Positions 53,549-64,000 of a DNA stretch of 64,000 nucleotides are shown here, in pieces. The stretch spans positions 1 to 64,000 of the forward strand of contig JAGVAB010000158.1 in NCBI GenBank assembly GCA_020060485.1, in the 5' to 3' direction. Position 1 is the first letter of the stretch; every line of letters starts with the position of its first letter. The DNA comes from Anaerolineales bacterium (GTDB lineage Bacteria > Chloroflexota > Anaerolineae > Anaerolineales > Anaerolineaceae). The notes under the pieces were generated by a model. That model did no database searches and was not told where the DNA came from. It saw only the letters and a list, made by a program, of their open reading frames with translations. The translations under genes and the position numbers were made by a program.

Positions 53549-54504
53549 ACCAGAGACCCTTCAGGCCGTTCGAAGGTTTCTTTCAGAAAATTCCACAAAC
53601 CGCGAAAGGGGAAGAAATATAATACCAGCACAAAATACAAAACCACTTCTGAAACACCACTCATATGCAGAAAGGCAAATACAAAAATGCTGAGATGCAT
53701 GCGCACCACATTTTTATAGGGCATGGAAAGCAGGGAAGAATCGATCTTCTGAAATGCGCGCAGATAACTGCCCAATTGTGAGATGGCGCTCATCATGATG
53801 AAAGGCCAAAAACGGCGGATGCAGACGGTCATCAAGTTGATGAAATAATTCGGGCCAATGGAGTTAAAAACATCCTCCCGCACCAAGGGAAAAAAGAGAT
53901 TCAAAAAAATAGAATGCACAAAGTGGAAAAATAAAAAATGAACTGAGAAAAAGAGCAGCATGAATAAAGCCCCGGGAACGCGTGCCAGAAAAGCCAACCC
54001 CGGTGAATGTTCTCCCAGCTTGGCCGCGACTGCACCAGCCAGGCCTTCCTGCCGGCCGTCAAGGAACATGGCCACAATGGCGCTGAGGATGAAGGAATAC
54101 CCCAGCACAATGCTGGAGATCCACAGACTCCACACCAGATCGGTGGCCGTCCACTTCTGGGCAACAGCCATGAGCAGCATCATCAAAAAGCTGAACAGCC
54201 CCAGAAACACCTGAAACCAGAGCGGCAAAGAAACACCGGAAAGAAGACCTGTGTCGGTGTAAACCGTCTCGACTTGCTCAACCGTCTCCTTCTGCGGTAA
54301 AGGCAAGGTCTCCAAAAATTTCATAACCGGGATGATCCGGCTTTGACTGCCAGACAATTCCAGGCTGCGGCGGTAAGCCTCCAGAGCTTTCTGGCTTTGG
54401 CCTTGCTCTGCCAGGCCGGCTGCCAGTGCCTTCCAGGTTTCGGGATCCTGGGGCGCAGTTCTGACGGCTTCTTTTAATGCCTCGATGTCAGTGTTTACAT
54501 TCAT
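53545..54504 (-). CDS. TPR-containing multi-span membrane protein
   Basis: About 319 residues. The N-terminal 65 residues form one or two TPR units (ALKEAVRTAPQDPETWKALAAGLAEQGQSQKALEAYRRSLEL, shown here only as a pattern of alternating helices), followed by at least five hydrophobic helices with a Yip1-like look (Phe-rich central part). No specific family is recognised. It is first in the ABC export operon, overlapping the permease start. ATG at 54,504 or 54,519; neither has a strong ribosome site. Possibly a partner or membrane scaffold of the exporter (inference from position). Confidence 0.65.
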   Translation of the reverse strand: MNVNTDIEALKEAVRTAPQDPETWKALAAGLAEQGQSQKALEAYRRSLELSGSQSRIIPVMKFLETLPLPQKETVEQVETVYTDTGLLSGVSLPLWFQVFLGLFSFLMMLLMAVAQKWTATDLVWSLWISSIVLGYSFILSAIVAMFLDGRQEGLAGAVAAKLGEHSPGLAFLARVPGALFMLLFFSVHFLFFHFVHSIFLNLFFPLVREDVFNSIGPNYFINLMTVCIRRFWPFIMMSAISQLGSYLRAFQKIDSSLLSMPYKNVVRMHLSIFVFAFLHMSGVSEVVLYFVLVLYFFPFRGLWNFLKETFERPEGSLV

Positions 54505-54681
54505 TGAATACCACTTCATGCAGGGTGATAATGACCGAATAATAGAATCTTACCATCAGTACCGCAGTTAAACAACGAAATAACGATCATGCCATTTCAG
54601 TGAAGTTAAACCATTTGTGAGCCTCTGTTGTTGTACAATATTTACAGATTGAGTTAACTGTTCATACCCGAGGCCGAACTC

Positions 54682-57366
54682 ATGCCAGAAACAAATGCTT
54701 CGCGAGAAAGATCGTCAGAGTGGCTCATGCGCAAGCTGACCGCAGCCATGCTGCCATCGCCGCCTGCGCAGCCGCAGGATGGGCTGGCTTTTTGGCGGCA
54801 GCGAATCTTCCTCACAATTGCTGTCTGCCAGGTCATACTTGGCCTGGGGGCCTATCTGTCAGGCGCCAGCGAATTCGCCCGGCAAGGCCGCTGGGGAATG
54901 GTCGTCGTCGACAGCATTTTTTATTTGCTGGCCCTGGTCATTGCTTTTGCCCGCAACATCAGGTTGGAAATTCGCTTCAATGCCGTGCTTCTCATCTTTT
55001 ACCTGGTCGGATTGGCCCTGCTGCTGGCCAACGGCACCAGTGGATCCGGCTTGATCTGGCTGTTCGCTTTTTCGGCCCTGGGTGGAACCCTATTGGGGGT
55101 CAGGAGTGCGGTCGTCACCATTGGTATCAACGCAGTCACCCTCCTTATTATTGGGCTGGTGGCTCACATCCATCCGGAAAGCCTGCCCCAATGGACAGAA
55201 AGTTCCAGCGTCTTCATAACAATTGCCATTGATTTCATGTCTCTGAACACTCTGGTCTCTCTTTCTTTGGCCATCTTGACCGATGGTCTGGAGAAATCAT
55301 TGCGGCGCGAAAAAGAAACCTCTCGGTCACTGGAAGAAGCCATCGCAGAACACAAGCTAGCCGAAGCTGAACGAAAGATCAACGAAGAACGGCTCAAACT
55401 TGCCCTGGAAGCAATCAACGACGGCCTGTGGGACTGGAATCTGCTCACCAACGAAGTCTACTACAGCCCGCGCTATCAAACCATGCTAGGGTATGAGCCT
55501 GGTGAAATTGCTGGAAATTTTAAATCGTGGGAGGATCTAACCAATCCTGAAGACCGCCAGCGCACCCTGACCATCACCCAGGACCATCTGAAAAAGAATT
55601 TGCCATTCTTCGAAAGTGAATTTCGGATGAAAACCAAAAACGGCAACTGGTTATGGATATTGGGACGCGGCAAGGTTGTGGAACGTGATGCACAAGGCAA
55701 GGCCATCCGCATGGTTGGAACCCATACCGATATCAGTGAGCGCAAACGCATGCAAGCCGAACTGGAGAACGAACGTCTTTCGCTGGCGCGGCGGGTTGCC
55801 GAACAAACCGCCGAATTGCAAGCCGCCAACCAGGAATTGCTGCGAGCTTCCAAAATGAAAGATGAATTCCTGGCCTCGATGAGCCATGAATTGCGTACCC
55901 CGCTGAATGCTGTGCTGGGTATGTCCGAAGCCCTGCTGGAAGAAGTCTATGGCCCATTGAACAAGAAACAACACAACAGCCTGGTACGCGTTCAGGAAAG
56001 TGGGTACCATCTGTTAAACCTGATCAACGACATCCTCGACATCTCGAAAATGGAAGCCGGCGAAATGAGCCTGGAGATCGTACCGCTTTCAGTAGCTGAA
56101 ATCACCGGCGAGTGCCTGGCCTACATCGAGCGGTCGGCCGCAGAAAAGCAGATCGAAATCCAGCTTGATCTCGACCCCCTGGCTCTACATTTCACGGCAG
56201 ACCACCGCCGCTTCAAACAAATCCTGATCAATTTGCTGAGCAATGCTGTCAAGTTCACGCTTGAGGGCGGCAAGGTCGGGCTGGATGTTGAAGGCGACCG
56301 GGAAAACAATGCCATTACCTTCAGTGTGTGGGACAACGGAATCGGGATTGACCCGATGGATTTGCCGCGTTTGTTTAAGCCCTTTGTCCAGTTGGACAGC
56401 AGTCTGTCACGTCGTTATACAGGCTCGGGACTGGGCCTGGCCTTGATCCAGCGTTTGACAGAACTGCACCTGGGCAGTATCCAGGTTGAAAGCAAACCCG
56501 GCGCAGGCAGCCGCTTTACAGTAACCCTGCCTTGGAACCTTTCAGGTCAACCACAAACCAGTCCGCCAGAAGTACAGGACACCTTATTGCGCACCATCCA
56601 CAAGGCGGTAGTCATCGAGGATTCAGACATTGCCGCTGAACAGATTTGCCGTTACCTTCAGGAACTGGGCCTCACTTGCCAGATCCTCCCCGCATCTGCA
56701 AGTTTCACCCCACAAGCCCTTGCCGCCCTGCAGCCGGATGTCATCATTTTGGATATTCTCTTGCCCCACATTTCCGGTTGGCAGATCCTGAAACAACTCA
56801 AGCAAGACCCATTAACAGAAGCCATCCCGGTGATTGTGGTAACGGTCGTCAATGAGCCGGAAAAAGGACTGGCCCTGGGGGCCGCCGGGTATCTGCAAAA
56901 ACCCATTTCCCGTTCAGCTCTGGCGCAGGCATTACACCATGCACAAAGGGCGCGCAAACTACCTGTCTCCAGCCAACCTGCAGAACAATCAGTCCCTAAG
57001 ACCGGGCTGATCCTGCTGGCGGAGGATAACGCCTCTAATGCAGAGACGATTCTGGATTATCTGGAAGTCAGCGGCTACCGCACCGCATGGGCCAAAAACG
57101 GATTGGAAGTCATCGAAAGCGCCAGACAATCCCCCCCGGATCTGATCCTGATGGATATGCAAATGCCGGAAATGGATGGTCTGGAAGCTACCCGGCGCAT
57201 CCGCAGCGATGCCGCCCTGGCATTGATCCCCATCGTGGCACTTACCGCCCTGGCCATGCCGGGCGACAGGGAGCGCTTTCTGAACGCTGGCGTCAATGAC
57301 TACCTGTCCAAGCCGATCAGCCTGAAAAAGTTGATCGAGGTGATTGCACAATTACTGCAAAATTAA
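54682..57366 (+). CDS. Membrane hybrid histidine kinase with PAS and two receiver domains
   Basis: 894 residues. Five or six membrane helices (about 40-205), a short coiled coil, a PAS/PAC sensor (about 235-355), HisKA with phospho-His H402 in SHELRTPLN, HATPase_c (N-box near 517-527, DNGIGI at 551, GSGLGLAL near 581), then two receiver domains with phospho-Asp D691 (ILDILLP) and D825 (LMDMQMPEMDG). There is no output domain, so it is a phosphorelay hub needing a separate HPt partner; the other hybrid kinase at 58,369-62,844 carries one. Divergent from the ABC export operon. GAGG lies 9 nt before the ATG. Confidence 0.92.
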   Translation: MPETNASRERSSEWLMRKLTAAMLPSPPAQPQDGLAFWRQRIFLTIAVCQVILGLGAYLSGASEFARQGRWGMVVVDSIFYLLALVIAFARNIRLEIRFNAVLLIFYLVGLALLLANGTSGSGLIWLFAFSALGGTLLGVRSAVVTIGINAVTLLIIGLVAHIHPESLPQWTESSSVFITIAIDFMSLNTLVSLSLAILTDGLEKSLRREKETSRSLEEAIAEHKLAEAERKINEERLKLALEAINDGLWDWNLLTNEVYYSPRYQTMLGYEPGEIAGNFKSWEDLTNPEDRQRTLTITQDHLKKNLPFFESEFRMKTKNGNWLWILGRGKVVERDAQGKAIRMVGTHTDISERKRMQAELENERLSLARRVAEQTAELQAANQELLRASKMKDEFLASMSHELRTPLNAVLGMSEALLEEVYGPLNKKQHNSLVRVQESGYHLLNLINDILDISKMEAGEMSLEIVPLSVAEITGECLAYIERSAAEKQIEIQLDLDPLALHFTADHRRFKQILINLLSNAVKFTLEGGKVGLDVEGDRENNAITFSVWDNGIGIDPMDLPRLFKPFVQLDSSLSRRYTGSGLGLALIQRLTELHLGSIQVESKPGAGSRFTVTLPWNLSGQPQTSPPEVQDTLLRTIHKAVVIEDSDIAAEQICRYLQELGLTCQILPASASFTPQALAALQPDVIILDILLPHISGWQILKQLKQDPLTEAIPVIVVTVVNEPEKGLALGAAGYLQKPISRSALAQALHHAQRARKLPVSSQPAEQSVPKTGLILLAEDNASNAETILDYLEVSGYRTAWAKNGLEVIESARQSPPDLILMDMQMPEMDGLEATRRIRSDAALALIPIVALTALAMPGDRERFLNAGVNDYLSKPISLKKLIEVIAQLLQN

Positions 57367-57379
57367 GGCACAACGCTGC

Positions 57380-58075
57380 TTACACTCGTTTGCCCCAAAC
57401 ACCGGTCCATTCCGGCAGCCGCACCCAGTTGTTCTGGCGGATCATCTGAGCCAGCTCTGCGCCAAAAAAGAACTCGGTATAATCCACAGCCTGCTGCAGA
57501 TCGGCAAATTGATAATCTGTCTGGATTACCTGACGCACAAACCCCCATTCTGATTCCATCCAATGGTAATACTCAGCCAGACCCTCGGTTGGCGGGGCAG
57601 GCTGGGTGCTGCCGGTGGTCATCGTTTCCAGCACGATCAACGCGCCCCCCGAGGCTGCCACACGGTGCATTTCGGCAAAGATACGCCTCATCTGGTTTTG
57701 CCAATCCTCTGCAAACCAGCTGCGCAGATGACCAATCGCCCAGCCTGCGATGACCACATCCCAACCCTTTCCTGCAAAAGGCAGCCAGCGCATATCTGCG
57801 CTCACCAATGGCCCGCTGCAGCCGGCGGTTTTTCGCTGAGCTGCCTGCTCCACCAGCATGGGAAAATTCAGGTCAAGCGCCACAACCTGGACAGGCAGAG
57901 TTCCCAGCAAGAGAGGCAGGCGGCCAGTACCACTGCCCAAATCCAGGATACGCTTTCCATCCAACGACGCCACTGATTCCAGGGCCGGCAGCAAATTGCC
58001 ATCCACATCTTCCACCGCGATCATGCGATGATATTCCCTGGCTTTACTGGCATAAATTTGTTCAAAATGGTCCAT
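57380..58075 (-). CDS. Class I SAM-dependent methyltransferase
   Basis: 231 residues. Motif I is ILDLGSGTGRLPLLLG (about residues 43-58), motif II acidic residue in VVALDLNFPML, and post-motif VVIAGWAIGHL near 108; these fit the Methyltransf_11/25 superfamily. The acceptor is unknown. AGGGAG lies 8 nt before ATG 58,075. It stands alone, convergent with the kinase gene on its left and divergent from that on its right. Confidence 0.85.
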   Translation of the reverse strand: MDHFEQIYASKAREYHRMIAVEDVDGNLLPALESVASLDGKRILDLGSGTGRLPLLLGTLPVQVVALDLNFPMLVEQAAQRKTAGCSGPLVSADMRWLPFAGKGWDVVIAGWAIGHLRSWFAEDWQNQMRRIFAEMHRVAASGGALIVLETMTTGSTQPAPPTEGLAEYYHWMESEWGFVRQVIQTDYQFADLQQAVDYTEFFFGAELAQMIRQNNWVRLPEWTGVWGKRV

Positions 58076-58368
58076 GTTTGCGCTCCCTGTGATTAAGTAT
58101 CATCCGTAAAGGTGAAAAACATGTCATCAACATCTCCTGCCGATTTTACCAGACAACTCATTTGAGGCGCTCAACTCAATTTTCTGGTTAGCATCCGGAA
58201 ACCTGCTGCTGTTTTACGCCATTCTTACTGCACGCCGCCCGATCTTCGGATAAAATCAATTCCAGGAATAGTTTGAAATTTTCTCATTCTGCGGGGATAA
58301 ATCTCTTATAATAATTGTATCGAGCTGCCGAAAAAAATTAGTGGTTCGGGAAAAAACGGCATGGTGAG

Positions 58369-61300
58369 ATGAAGAAACAAAACCATATTGCTTCCCCCTC
58401 CCTCCTGCGGCGCTTTGCAATCGCATGTATTCTGTTGGCCGCAGTTTTCAGCTCGTATCCGCCGCCCTCATCTGCCAAGAACCTGCCCAAAAAAGTATTG
58501 GTGCTCAATTCCTATCACCAGGGATTCAGCTGGTCGGATAGCATCGTAGACGGCATTCAGGAAGTATTTGCAACACAACCCAATATCGAAATGCGAATTG
58601 ATTACATGGACACCCGCCGTGTTTTCGATGAAGCCTATTTCGATGAACTGGTGAATCTCTACCATTTGCGATTTCGTAATCGCCAATTTGACCTGGTGAT
58701 CGCAACTGACAATAATGCTTTCAACTTCTTGCAGCTGCACCGCGATGAACTTTTCGCAGATACCCCGGTCGTATTCTGCGGGGTAAACAACTATGAAGAT
58801 GAAATGTTGGCCGGCCTGCAGGGCTTTACCGGAGTATCTGAAGAACTGGACATTGCAGAATCCTTGCGCGTAGGCCTTTCCCTGCACCCCAATACCCGCC
58901 AAATTGTGATCATCAATGATGAAACCAACACTGCCAATGCCATCCAGCCCCGCATTGATGAAGCCCTCAGCCCCTATGAGGACCAATATGAAATCTGGAA
59001 GATCCGCCAATTTGAGTGGTATGGCCTGCAACAAACGTTGAGCGAACTGCCGGCAGACAGCCTCATCTTTTTGTACGTGGTCTCCCGGGATCAAAACGGT
59101 GTTTTTCTGGACTACGATGACGCCAGCAATTTCATTAGCCGCACTGCCAATATGCCCATGTATGGCGTGTGGGATTTCTACCTGGGCAACGGGATTGTCG
59201 GCGGAAAATTAACCTCCGGCAGGGAACAAGGCCAAGCAGCCGCACAGCTTGCACTACGCGTACTGAATGGCGAATCACCGGACGACATCCCGGTTATCAG
59301 GGATCAGCCCAATTCCTATATGTTTGACCATCAGCAGTTGCTTAAATGGGGCATCTCTGTTTACAGTCTTCCCAAAGGAAGCAAGGTCATTAACAATCCT
59401 TTTCAGGAATTCTTCGAAACCTACAGCTACTGGATCCTTGCCTCCGGGGTTGGGCTTTTCCTGTTGAGCATCGTCATTGTGGTCTTGTTCCTGGTTGTGC
59501 AATCGCGCACCAAGAATTTGCGCCGATCCAATCAGCACTTGCTGGATGAAATCCAGGAACGCCAGACGGTCGAAGCAGCCCTGCGCACCAGCGAGCGCAC
59601 ATCCTCCGCTCTGTTGAATGCCGCCTCCGATTCAATCTTTCTGCTCGACCGCGAAGGGGTGATCCTCACCTGCAATGAATGGGCTGCCAGACGCCTCAGA
59701 ATGAAAACCAGGGATATGGAAGGCAAGCTGCTGTATGACCTTCTGCCCGATGATCTGGCCAATTCACGCTCAGACAAGATCCAACAGGTCATCAGCACCG
59801 GGCAACCCATTCACTTTGAAGACCAGCGTGCTGGATATTATTTTGAGGTTACTGCCGCTCCAATCAAGGACGATCATGGGGAGGTGAGCAATATTGCTGT
59901 TTATGCGCGTGACATCACCGAACAACGCTCTGCCGAAAACGCTCTGCTAGCCAGTGAACAACGTTACCGGGCTGTGGTCGAAGATCAAACCGAGTTGATT
60001 TGCCGCTGGAAGCTGGACACCACCCTGACTTTTGTCAATAAAGCCTATTGTGATTATTATGAGCTGCCGGCAGAACAAATGCTGGGCACACAATTCATTG
60101 GTTTTATTCCTGAAGACATGCGGCAATCTTTCTGGAAATATGTGAACGGCCTGGGCCGCAATCGCCCCTATGCCACCCGTGTTTTTCCAGGGCTGGATAG
60201 CGATCATAATCTGCGCTGGTTCCAGTGGACTGATCGGATTATCGTCAATGAAGCGGATGAGATCACCGAGATTCAGTCTGTTGGCCGGGATATCTCCAAC
60301 CAGGTGCAGGCGGAAGAAATGCTGCGCAAAGAGCTGACCACGCGTACATTGCTGGCTGAACTCTCCAATGAGTTGATCTCGGCCAACGTCAGCCTGCCGG
60401 ATATCGCCCGGATCACATTAAACTATGCGAAGTTGCTCACCGAAAGCAGCGATGGCCTGATCACCTCCATTGATCCCGAAAATGGGGAGATACTGCCGTT
60501 AACACTATTAAAGGCTTTTGACGACGGGCAGCCGGAATTGATGCTCAAAAAGGACAAAACTGGCGCATTTCCTGGTCTGTGGGAAAAAATTCTTAAAACC
60601 AATAAACCTTTCTTCGTCAATGAACCAAGCAAAGACCGGTCTTTTCAATATCCAGACAGCGAGAGACACCGGATCGAACGCTTCATTTGTGTCCCCTTAT
60701 TAAAAGATACTGACCTGGTCGGACAGATATCTCTAATCAATGGCGCCTCAGCCTACACCATCAATGACCTGGAAAACTTGCAGCAATTGGCCGACCTTTA
60801 CGGCCTGGCTTTGCAGCGCAAGCAGGCGGAGGAGGATTTGGAAAACACCAACCGCGATCTGGAAAAATCGGTGGTGCGGGCCAACCACCTGGCCGTACTG
60901 GCCGGGGAAGCCAACCGGGCGAAAAGTGAATTTCTGGCCAATATGAGCCATGAGATCCGCACACCCATGAACGGCATCATCGGCATGACGACCCTGATGC
61001 TGGATACTACCCTGACCAATGAACAAAAAGATTTTGTGGAAACCATTCGCACCAGCGGAGAAGTACTGCTGAAATTGATCAATGACATCCTCGATTTCTC
61101 CAAGATCGAAGCGCGCAAGATTGAACTGGAGGCGAAACCCTTCCACCTGTATCATTGCATCGAGAATTCTATGGATATGATCGCTTCACAAGCTGCCAGC
61201 AAGGGACTTGAATTGACCATTTCCATCTCGCAGAATCTGCCTACCACTGTGGTGGGTGATTGCCACCGTCTGCAGCAGATCCTGACCAACCTGCTCATCA

Positions 61301-62844
61301 ATGCCGTCAAGTTCACCGAGCAAGGCGAAATCGCCCTCTCGGTGACCGGCCAGGAAATTGGCCCCGATCAATTCGAGTTTCATTTTCAAGTGCGCGACAC
61401 AGGCATTGGCATCCCAAAAGAACGCATGCAGCGCCTTTTTAAATCCTTCAGCCAGGTGGACACCTCCACAACCCGAAAATTTGGCGGCACTGGCCTGGGA
61501 CTGGCGATCAGCAAACATCTTGTGGAATTGATGGATGGCCAGATGTGGGCCGAGAGCAAGGGCATCCCGGACGAAGGCTCTGCCTTCCACTTCACCATCC
61601 GGCTCGCCAGGAGTTCCACTTCACATGACAAACACACCCCGCACCAGATCTCCCTGCTCTCCAACCGGCGGATCTTGATTGCAGTGGATCATCCATCCAG
61701 CCGCACCACATTGCAGGATTACACCCTCTCCTGGAAAATGCTTCCAAGCCTGGCCGCTTCTGTGCCAGAAGTTTTCACCCTCCTGGATTCACAATCGCCT
61801 TTCGAGGTGATCCTGCTGGATCAAGACATGCCAGGCATGCAACAGGCGGACGTGGTGGAGGAAATTCGCCGCCGGCCGGATGCCAGTGAGACAGCCATCA
61901 TCCTGATAACCACACTGGGACCGCAATTTTCCACTGATGATCTTAAAATAAATGGACATCTGGCAAAACCTATCCGGCCATCCCAGCTTTTTGATTTATT
62001 CGTCAACTTGTTCTCCGGGAGAAAAATGACCATCGAAGATAAACGTGATCTTTACCATATCAACAAAAAACTTGGCCGCCAATACCCCTTGCGCATTTTG
62101 CTTGCCGAAGATAATCCGGTCAACCAGAAAGTCACCTTGATGACCCTGGAGAAAATGGGGTACACGGCCAGCGTTGTCACTACAGGTCTGGAAGCCATCG
62201 AAGCGCTACACCACGTAAAATATGATCTGGTACTGATGGATATCCAGATGCCGGAAATGGATGGTCTGGAAGCCACCCGCAACATCATTAAAGAATGGGG
62301 GCCCAAACGACCGCGCATCGTCGCCATCACAGCCAACGCCATGAAGGGAGACGAGGAAAAATGTCTGGCAGCCGGCATGGACGGCTACCTGAGCAAACCG
62401 GTGCGCATTGAAGGGCTGCAAAAGATCCTGGTCGAATGGGGTTTGGCAAAACGGGACAACCTGCCTGCCCCCGCCTTGCCAGCCCAAAATGATGGTGCTG
62501 ATATCCAGGAGGGAGTGTTGCAAAAACTCCACCAGATCAATCCTCAGGGTCTGGTTTCCCTGGTACAGCTCTATCTGCAGGAAGGCCAACGAAACCTGAA
62601 TGAGATCAAACAAGCCTTGCAGGATCACGATCTGAAAGCAGCGGCGCGCACCGCCCATAGCCTGAAAGGTGCCAGCCTCAATCTGGGCGGCAAACGCCTG
62701 GGGGAAAGCTGTAAACAACTGGAACTGGCTTGCAAAGAGGGAATTTCAGAAAACGTTCAACATGCGCTGGAAGACATGCAGGTTCAACTCCAGTTGTTCA
62801 CCGCCTATCTGGAAAATCTGGTCAACACCAGCACCGATCTTTGA
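58369..62844 (+). CDS. Hybrid histidine kinase with periplasmic ABC_sub_bind-like sensor, PAS, GAF, two receivers and HPt
   Basis: 1491 residues. An N-terminal signal/membrane segment (about 15-36) precedes a periplasmic ABC substrate-binding-like sensor (about 40-330, [37 protein letters not shown]). A membrane helix follows (about 354-377), then PAS (400-520), PAS (525-645) and GAF (660-815). HisKA has phospho-His H861 (MSHEIRTP), and HATPase_c has DTGIGI near 1010. Receiver 1 (about 1100-1215) has D1151 but VDH where two acidic residues are usual. Receiver 2 (about 1240-1358) has D1291, and HPt has H1430 in AHSLKGAS. It holds a whole phosphorelay in one chain; the final response regulator is not adjacent. 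ABC_sub_bind sensors of this kind often bind purines, amino acids or sugars. Confidence 0.9.
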   Translation: MKKQNHIASPSLLRRFAIACILLAAVFSSYPPPSSAKNLPKKVLVLNSYHQGFSWSDSIVDGIQEVFATQPNIEMRIDYMDTRRVFDEAYFDELVNLYHLRFRNRQFDLVIATDNNAFNFLQLHRDELFADTPVVFCGVNNYEDEMLAGLQGFTGVSEELDIAESLRVGLSLHPNTRQIVIINDETNTANAIQPRIDEALSPYEDQYEIWKIRQFEWYGLQQTLSELPADSLIFLYVVSRDQNGVFLDYDDASNFISRTANMPMYGVWDFYLGNGIVGGKLTSGREQGQAAAQLALRVLNGESPDDIPVIRDQPNSYMFDHQQLLKWGISVYSLPKGSKVINNPFQEFFETYSYWILASGVGLFLLSIVIVVLFLVVQSRTKNLRRSNQHLLDEIQERQTVEAALRTSERTSSALLNAASDSIFLLDREGVILTCNEWAARRLRMKTRDMEGKLLYDLLPDDLANSRSDKIQQVISTGQPIHFEDQRAGYYFEVTAAPIKDDHGEVSNIAVYARDITEQRSAENALLASEQRYRAVVEDQTELICRWKLDTTLTFVNKAYCDYYELPAEQMLGTQFIGFIPEDMRQSFWKYVNGLGRNRPYATRVFPGLDSDHNLRWFQWTDRIIVNEADEITEIQSVGRDISNQVQAEEMLRKELTTRTLLAELSNELISANVSLPDIARITLNYAKLLTESSDGLITSIDPENGEILPLTLLKAFDDGQPELMLKKDKTGAFPGLWEKILKTNKPFFVNEPSKDRSFQYPDSERHRIERFICVPLLKDTDLVGQISLINGASAYTINDLENLQQLADLYGLALQRKQAEEDLENTNRDLEKSVVRANHLAVLAGEANRAKSEFLANMSHEIRTPMNGIIGMTTLMLDTTLTNEQKDFVETIRTSGEVLLKLINDILDFSKIEARKIELEAKPFHLYHCIENSMDMIASQAASKGLELTISISQNLPTTVVGDCHRLQQILTNLLINAVKFTEQGEIALSVTGQEIGPDQFEFHFQVRDTGIGIPKERMQRLFKSFSQVDTSTTRKFGGTGLGLAISKHLVELMDGQMWAESKGIPDEGSAFHFTIRLARSSTSHDKHTPHQISLLSNRRILIAVDHPSSRTTLQDYTLSWKMLPSLAASVPEVFTLLDSQSPFEVILLDQDMPGMQQADVVEEIRRRPDASETAIILITTLGPQFSTDDLKINGHLAKPIRPSQLFDLFVNLFSGRKMTIEDKRDLYHINKKLGRQYPLRILLAEDNPVNQKVTLMTLEKMGYTASVVTTGLEAIEALHHVKYDLVLMDIQMPEMDGLEATRNIIKEWGPKRPRIVAITANAMKGDEEKCLAAGMDGYLSKPVRIEGLQKILVEWGLAKRDNLPAPALPAQNDGADIQEGVLQKLHQINPQGLVSLVQLYLQEGQRNLNEIKQALQDHDLKAAARTAHSLKGASLNLGGKRLGESCKQLELACKEGISENVQHALEDMQVQLQLFTAYLENLVNTSTDL

Positions 62845-62852
62845 ATTTCGTT

Positions 62853-64000
62853 TTAGCAGACAGAGGCGGGTTTTTCGGCCAGCAGCAGATACAGATCCTG
62901 TTCATCCTCACATTCCAGCACGTTCCAACCACATTCAAGCAGTAACGACTCGATCTCCAAGGCCGGCGGCAACAGGTCACGCCGTAAAATTGCCGCTCCA
63001 TGGCAGGCGTGAATGGCGTTGACCCGCTGACGACCGATGGCGTGACTGATCACCAGCCGTCCGCCAGGCAGGAGCACCCGCCACAACTCGCGCAGAGCAG
63101 CCCGAAAATCAGGAAAATGGGGGAAAACACCGTGGCAGTACACCGCCGAGAATGATCCAGCCGCTGCCGGCAGATATAAGGCATCCGTTTGCACCAGAGC
63201 GACCTGGCCTTCCCCCACAAAGCGGGGATGGTTGCTGCGCACTTTTTGCAGCATGGCCAGCGAAAGATCAATGGCCATTACCCGCTCCGGGGCACAATCG
63301 GCAATGGCAGGCAGCAGCCCGCCTGTGCCGGTGCCAATATCCAGCACCTTTGCCCCGGGATCAGGTGCGCCGGCCAGAGCGATCCGCACAGACTTGCCAT
63401 CCCGGTCAACGTGCTGGCTGGCGATCCTGTCCCACGCATCTGCCATGTGGTCAAACGCCGCCCGGCGGGGATTGGGTGTCTGCGAAAAGATGATTTCGAA
63501 GCGCTCCTCGGCTTCTTCATGCAGACCCTCAACATCATATACTGCGCCGAATTGCTGCAAGGCAAAAGAAGCCGATACAGCCCCGCTACACCCGGCTTGC
63601 AGCAGGTCGCCGTTGCGCGCCAGGCCCACCACAAATCCTCCGCAATAGGCGTTGCCCGCGCCAGTCACGTCCACGATCTTCCCAAAATGCACGCCCGGTA
63701 TCCACACCCTGCGTCCGTCCACATCCCCAATCAGACTTCCCCGTTCTCCCATGCGCAGAGCTACACAACGGGCACCCAGGTCCAGCAAGGCTTGCAGCAC
63801 TTCGCTGGCGTCCGTTTTACCAGTCAACAAACGCCCCTCCGGCAAATTGGGAGAGACCACATCCACCAGGGCCGCATTACACCGGAAAAGCTCACGGTTT
63901 TCCGGCACCATGATTGGGTCCCAGGGTTCCCACAAAATGACAGGTTGACCATGCACCTTGAGAAAATCCACCCATTGCGGCACTTCGTGCGCGGCGCAGT
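62853..64000 (-). CDS. PfkB-like carbohydrate kinase fused to SAM methyltransferase (5' end outside window)
   Basis: Open reading frame runs through the right edge, so the N-terminus is missing; 382 residues are visible. The first ~150 are the C-terminal half of a PfkB/ribokinase-like domain: SPNLPEGRLLTG, RMGERGSLI and DVTGAGNAYCGGFVVGLA. The usual catalytic Asp of GAGD is Asn here, as in Mak32-like members. After a linker, residues from about FDHMADAWDRI to the end are a class I methyltransferase: KVLDIGTGTGGLLPAI, MAIDLSLAMLQ, and YCHGVFPHFPDFRAALRELWRVLLPGGRLVI. The fusion is in one frame without interruption. Kinase activity is doubtful; methylation of a sugar-linked substrate is a speculation. 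Confidence 0.82.
   Translation of the reverse strand, partial: CAAHEVPQWVDFLKVHGQPVILWEPWDPIMVPENRELFRCNAALVDVVSPNLPEGRLLTGKTDASEVLQALLDLGARCVALRMGERGSLIGDVDGRRVWIPGVHFGKIVDVTGAGNAYCGGFVVGLARNGDLLQAGCSGAVSASFALQQFGAVYDVEGLHEEAEERFEIIFSQTPNPRRAAFDHMADAWDRIASQHVDRDGKSVRIALAGAPDPGAKVLDIGTGTGGLLPAIADCAPERVMAIDLSLAMLQKVRSNHPRFVGEGQVALVQTDALYLPAAAGSFSAVYCHGVFPHFPDFRAALRELWRVLLPGGRLVISHAIGRQRVNAIHACHGAAILRRDLLPPALEIESLLLECGWNVLECEDEQDLYLLLAEKPASVC

Noticed and set aside
54520..54681. Promoter between the TPR membrane protein and the hybrid kinase
   Set aside because: TACAAT at 54,634-54,639 has no acceptable -35 at proper spacing.
58284..58312. Promoter for the 1491-residue kinase
   Set aside because: TATAAT at 58,307-58,312 is good but no -35 hexamer is recognisable 16-18 bp upstream; the rest of the 293-bp gap shows nothing clear.

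Overview
The window looks like a chromosomal segment of an anaerobic, fermentative Chloroflexota bacterium, most likely class Anaerolineae. This is inferred from gene style only: a BTAD/NB-ARC/TPR regulator, lipoproteins with WD40 and propeller repeats, large hybrid kinases, a compact ilv-leu operon with citramalate synthase, and RbsABC-type sugar transport. No rRNA, tRNA or CRISPR array was seen.

Region 1 (about 1-10,760, minus strand) is one sugar operon driven by a good promoter at 10,734-10,761. It encodes a SorC-family regulator, ascorbate-type PTS EIIA, EIIB and EIIC, a GH42 beta-galactosidase, a tagatose/psicose 3-epimerase-like protein, a DhaL-DhaK fused ketose kinase, a fucose/arabinose isomerase-like protein, and a class II aldolase fused to a C_GCAxxG_C_C domain. 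Together these suggest import, hydrolysis, isomerisation, epimerisation, phosphorylation and aldol cleavage of a sugar. A cold-shock gene with a long structured 5' UTR follows, on the plus strand.

Region 2 (about 11,343-27,246) looks like an inserted accessory island. It is bounded by a 112-bp direct repeat of the 3' end and terminator of the cold-shock gene, and a decayed IS1634-like transposase sits at its left edge. It carries an RbsABC-type importer with two substrate-binding protein genes (one with a destroyed signal peptide), an FGGY kinase, UlaE-like 3-epimerase, UlaF-like 4-epimerase, SDR, aldo-keto reductase, two tandem PIG-L deacetylases and a GntR/UTRA regulator on the minus strand. 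A DegT aminotransferase and a VOC protein are divergent. Two matching operator candidates lie between gntR and degT.

Region 3 (27,321-40,471, plus strand) is the complete branched-chain amino acid operon: ilvD, ilvB, ilvN, ilvC, leuA, a small repeat protein, leuC, leuD, cimA, leuB, ilvE, then a strong terminator. It is preceded by a consensus promoter and a textbook attenuator: a 38-residue leader peptide with 13 Leu/Ile/Val in 14 consecutive positions, an antiterminator pairing and a perfect 13-bp terminator stem.

Region 4 (40,493-54,519) holds two beta-propeller lipoproteins, a small protein, a 1059-residue BTAD/NB-ARC/TPR regulator, and a MacB-like ABC export operon (TPR membrane protein, duplicated FtsX permease, adaptor lipoprotein, ATPase). 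Region 5 (54,682-64,000) has two hybrid histidine kinases, a SAM methyltransferase, and a PfkB-like/methyltransferase fusion that runs off the right end.
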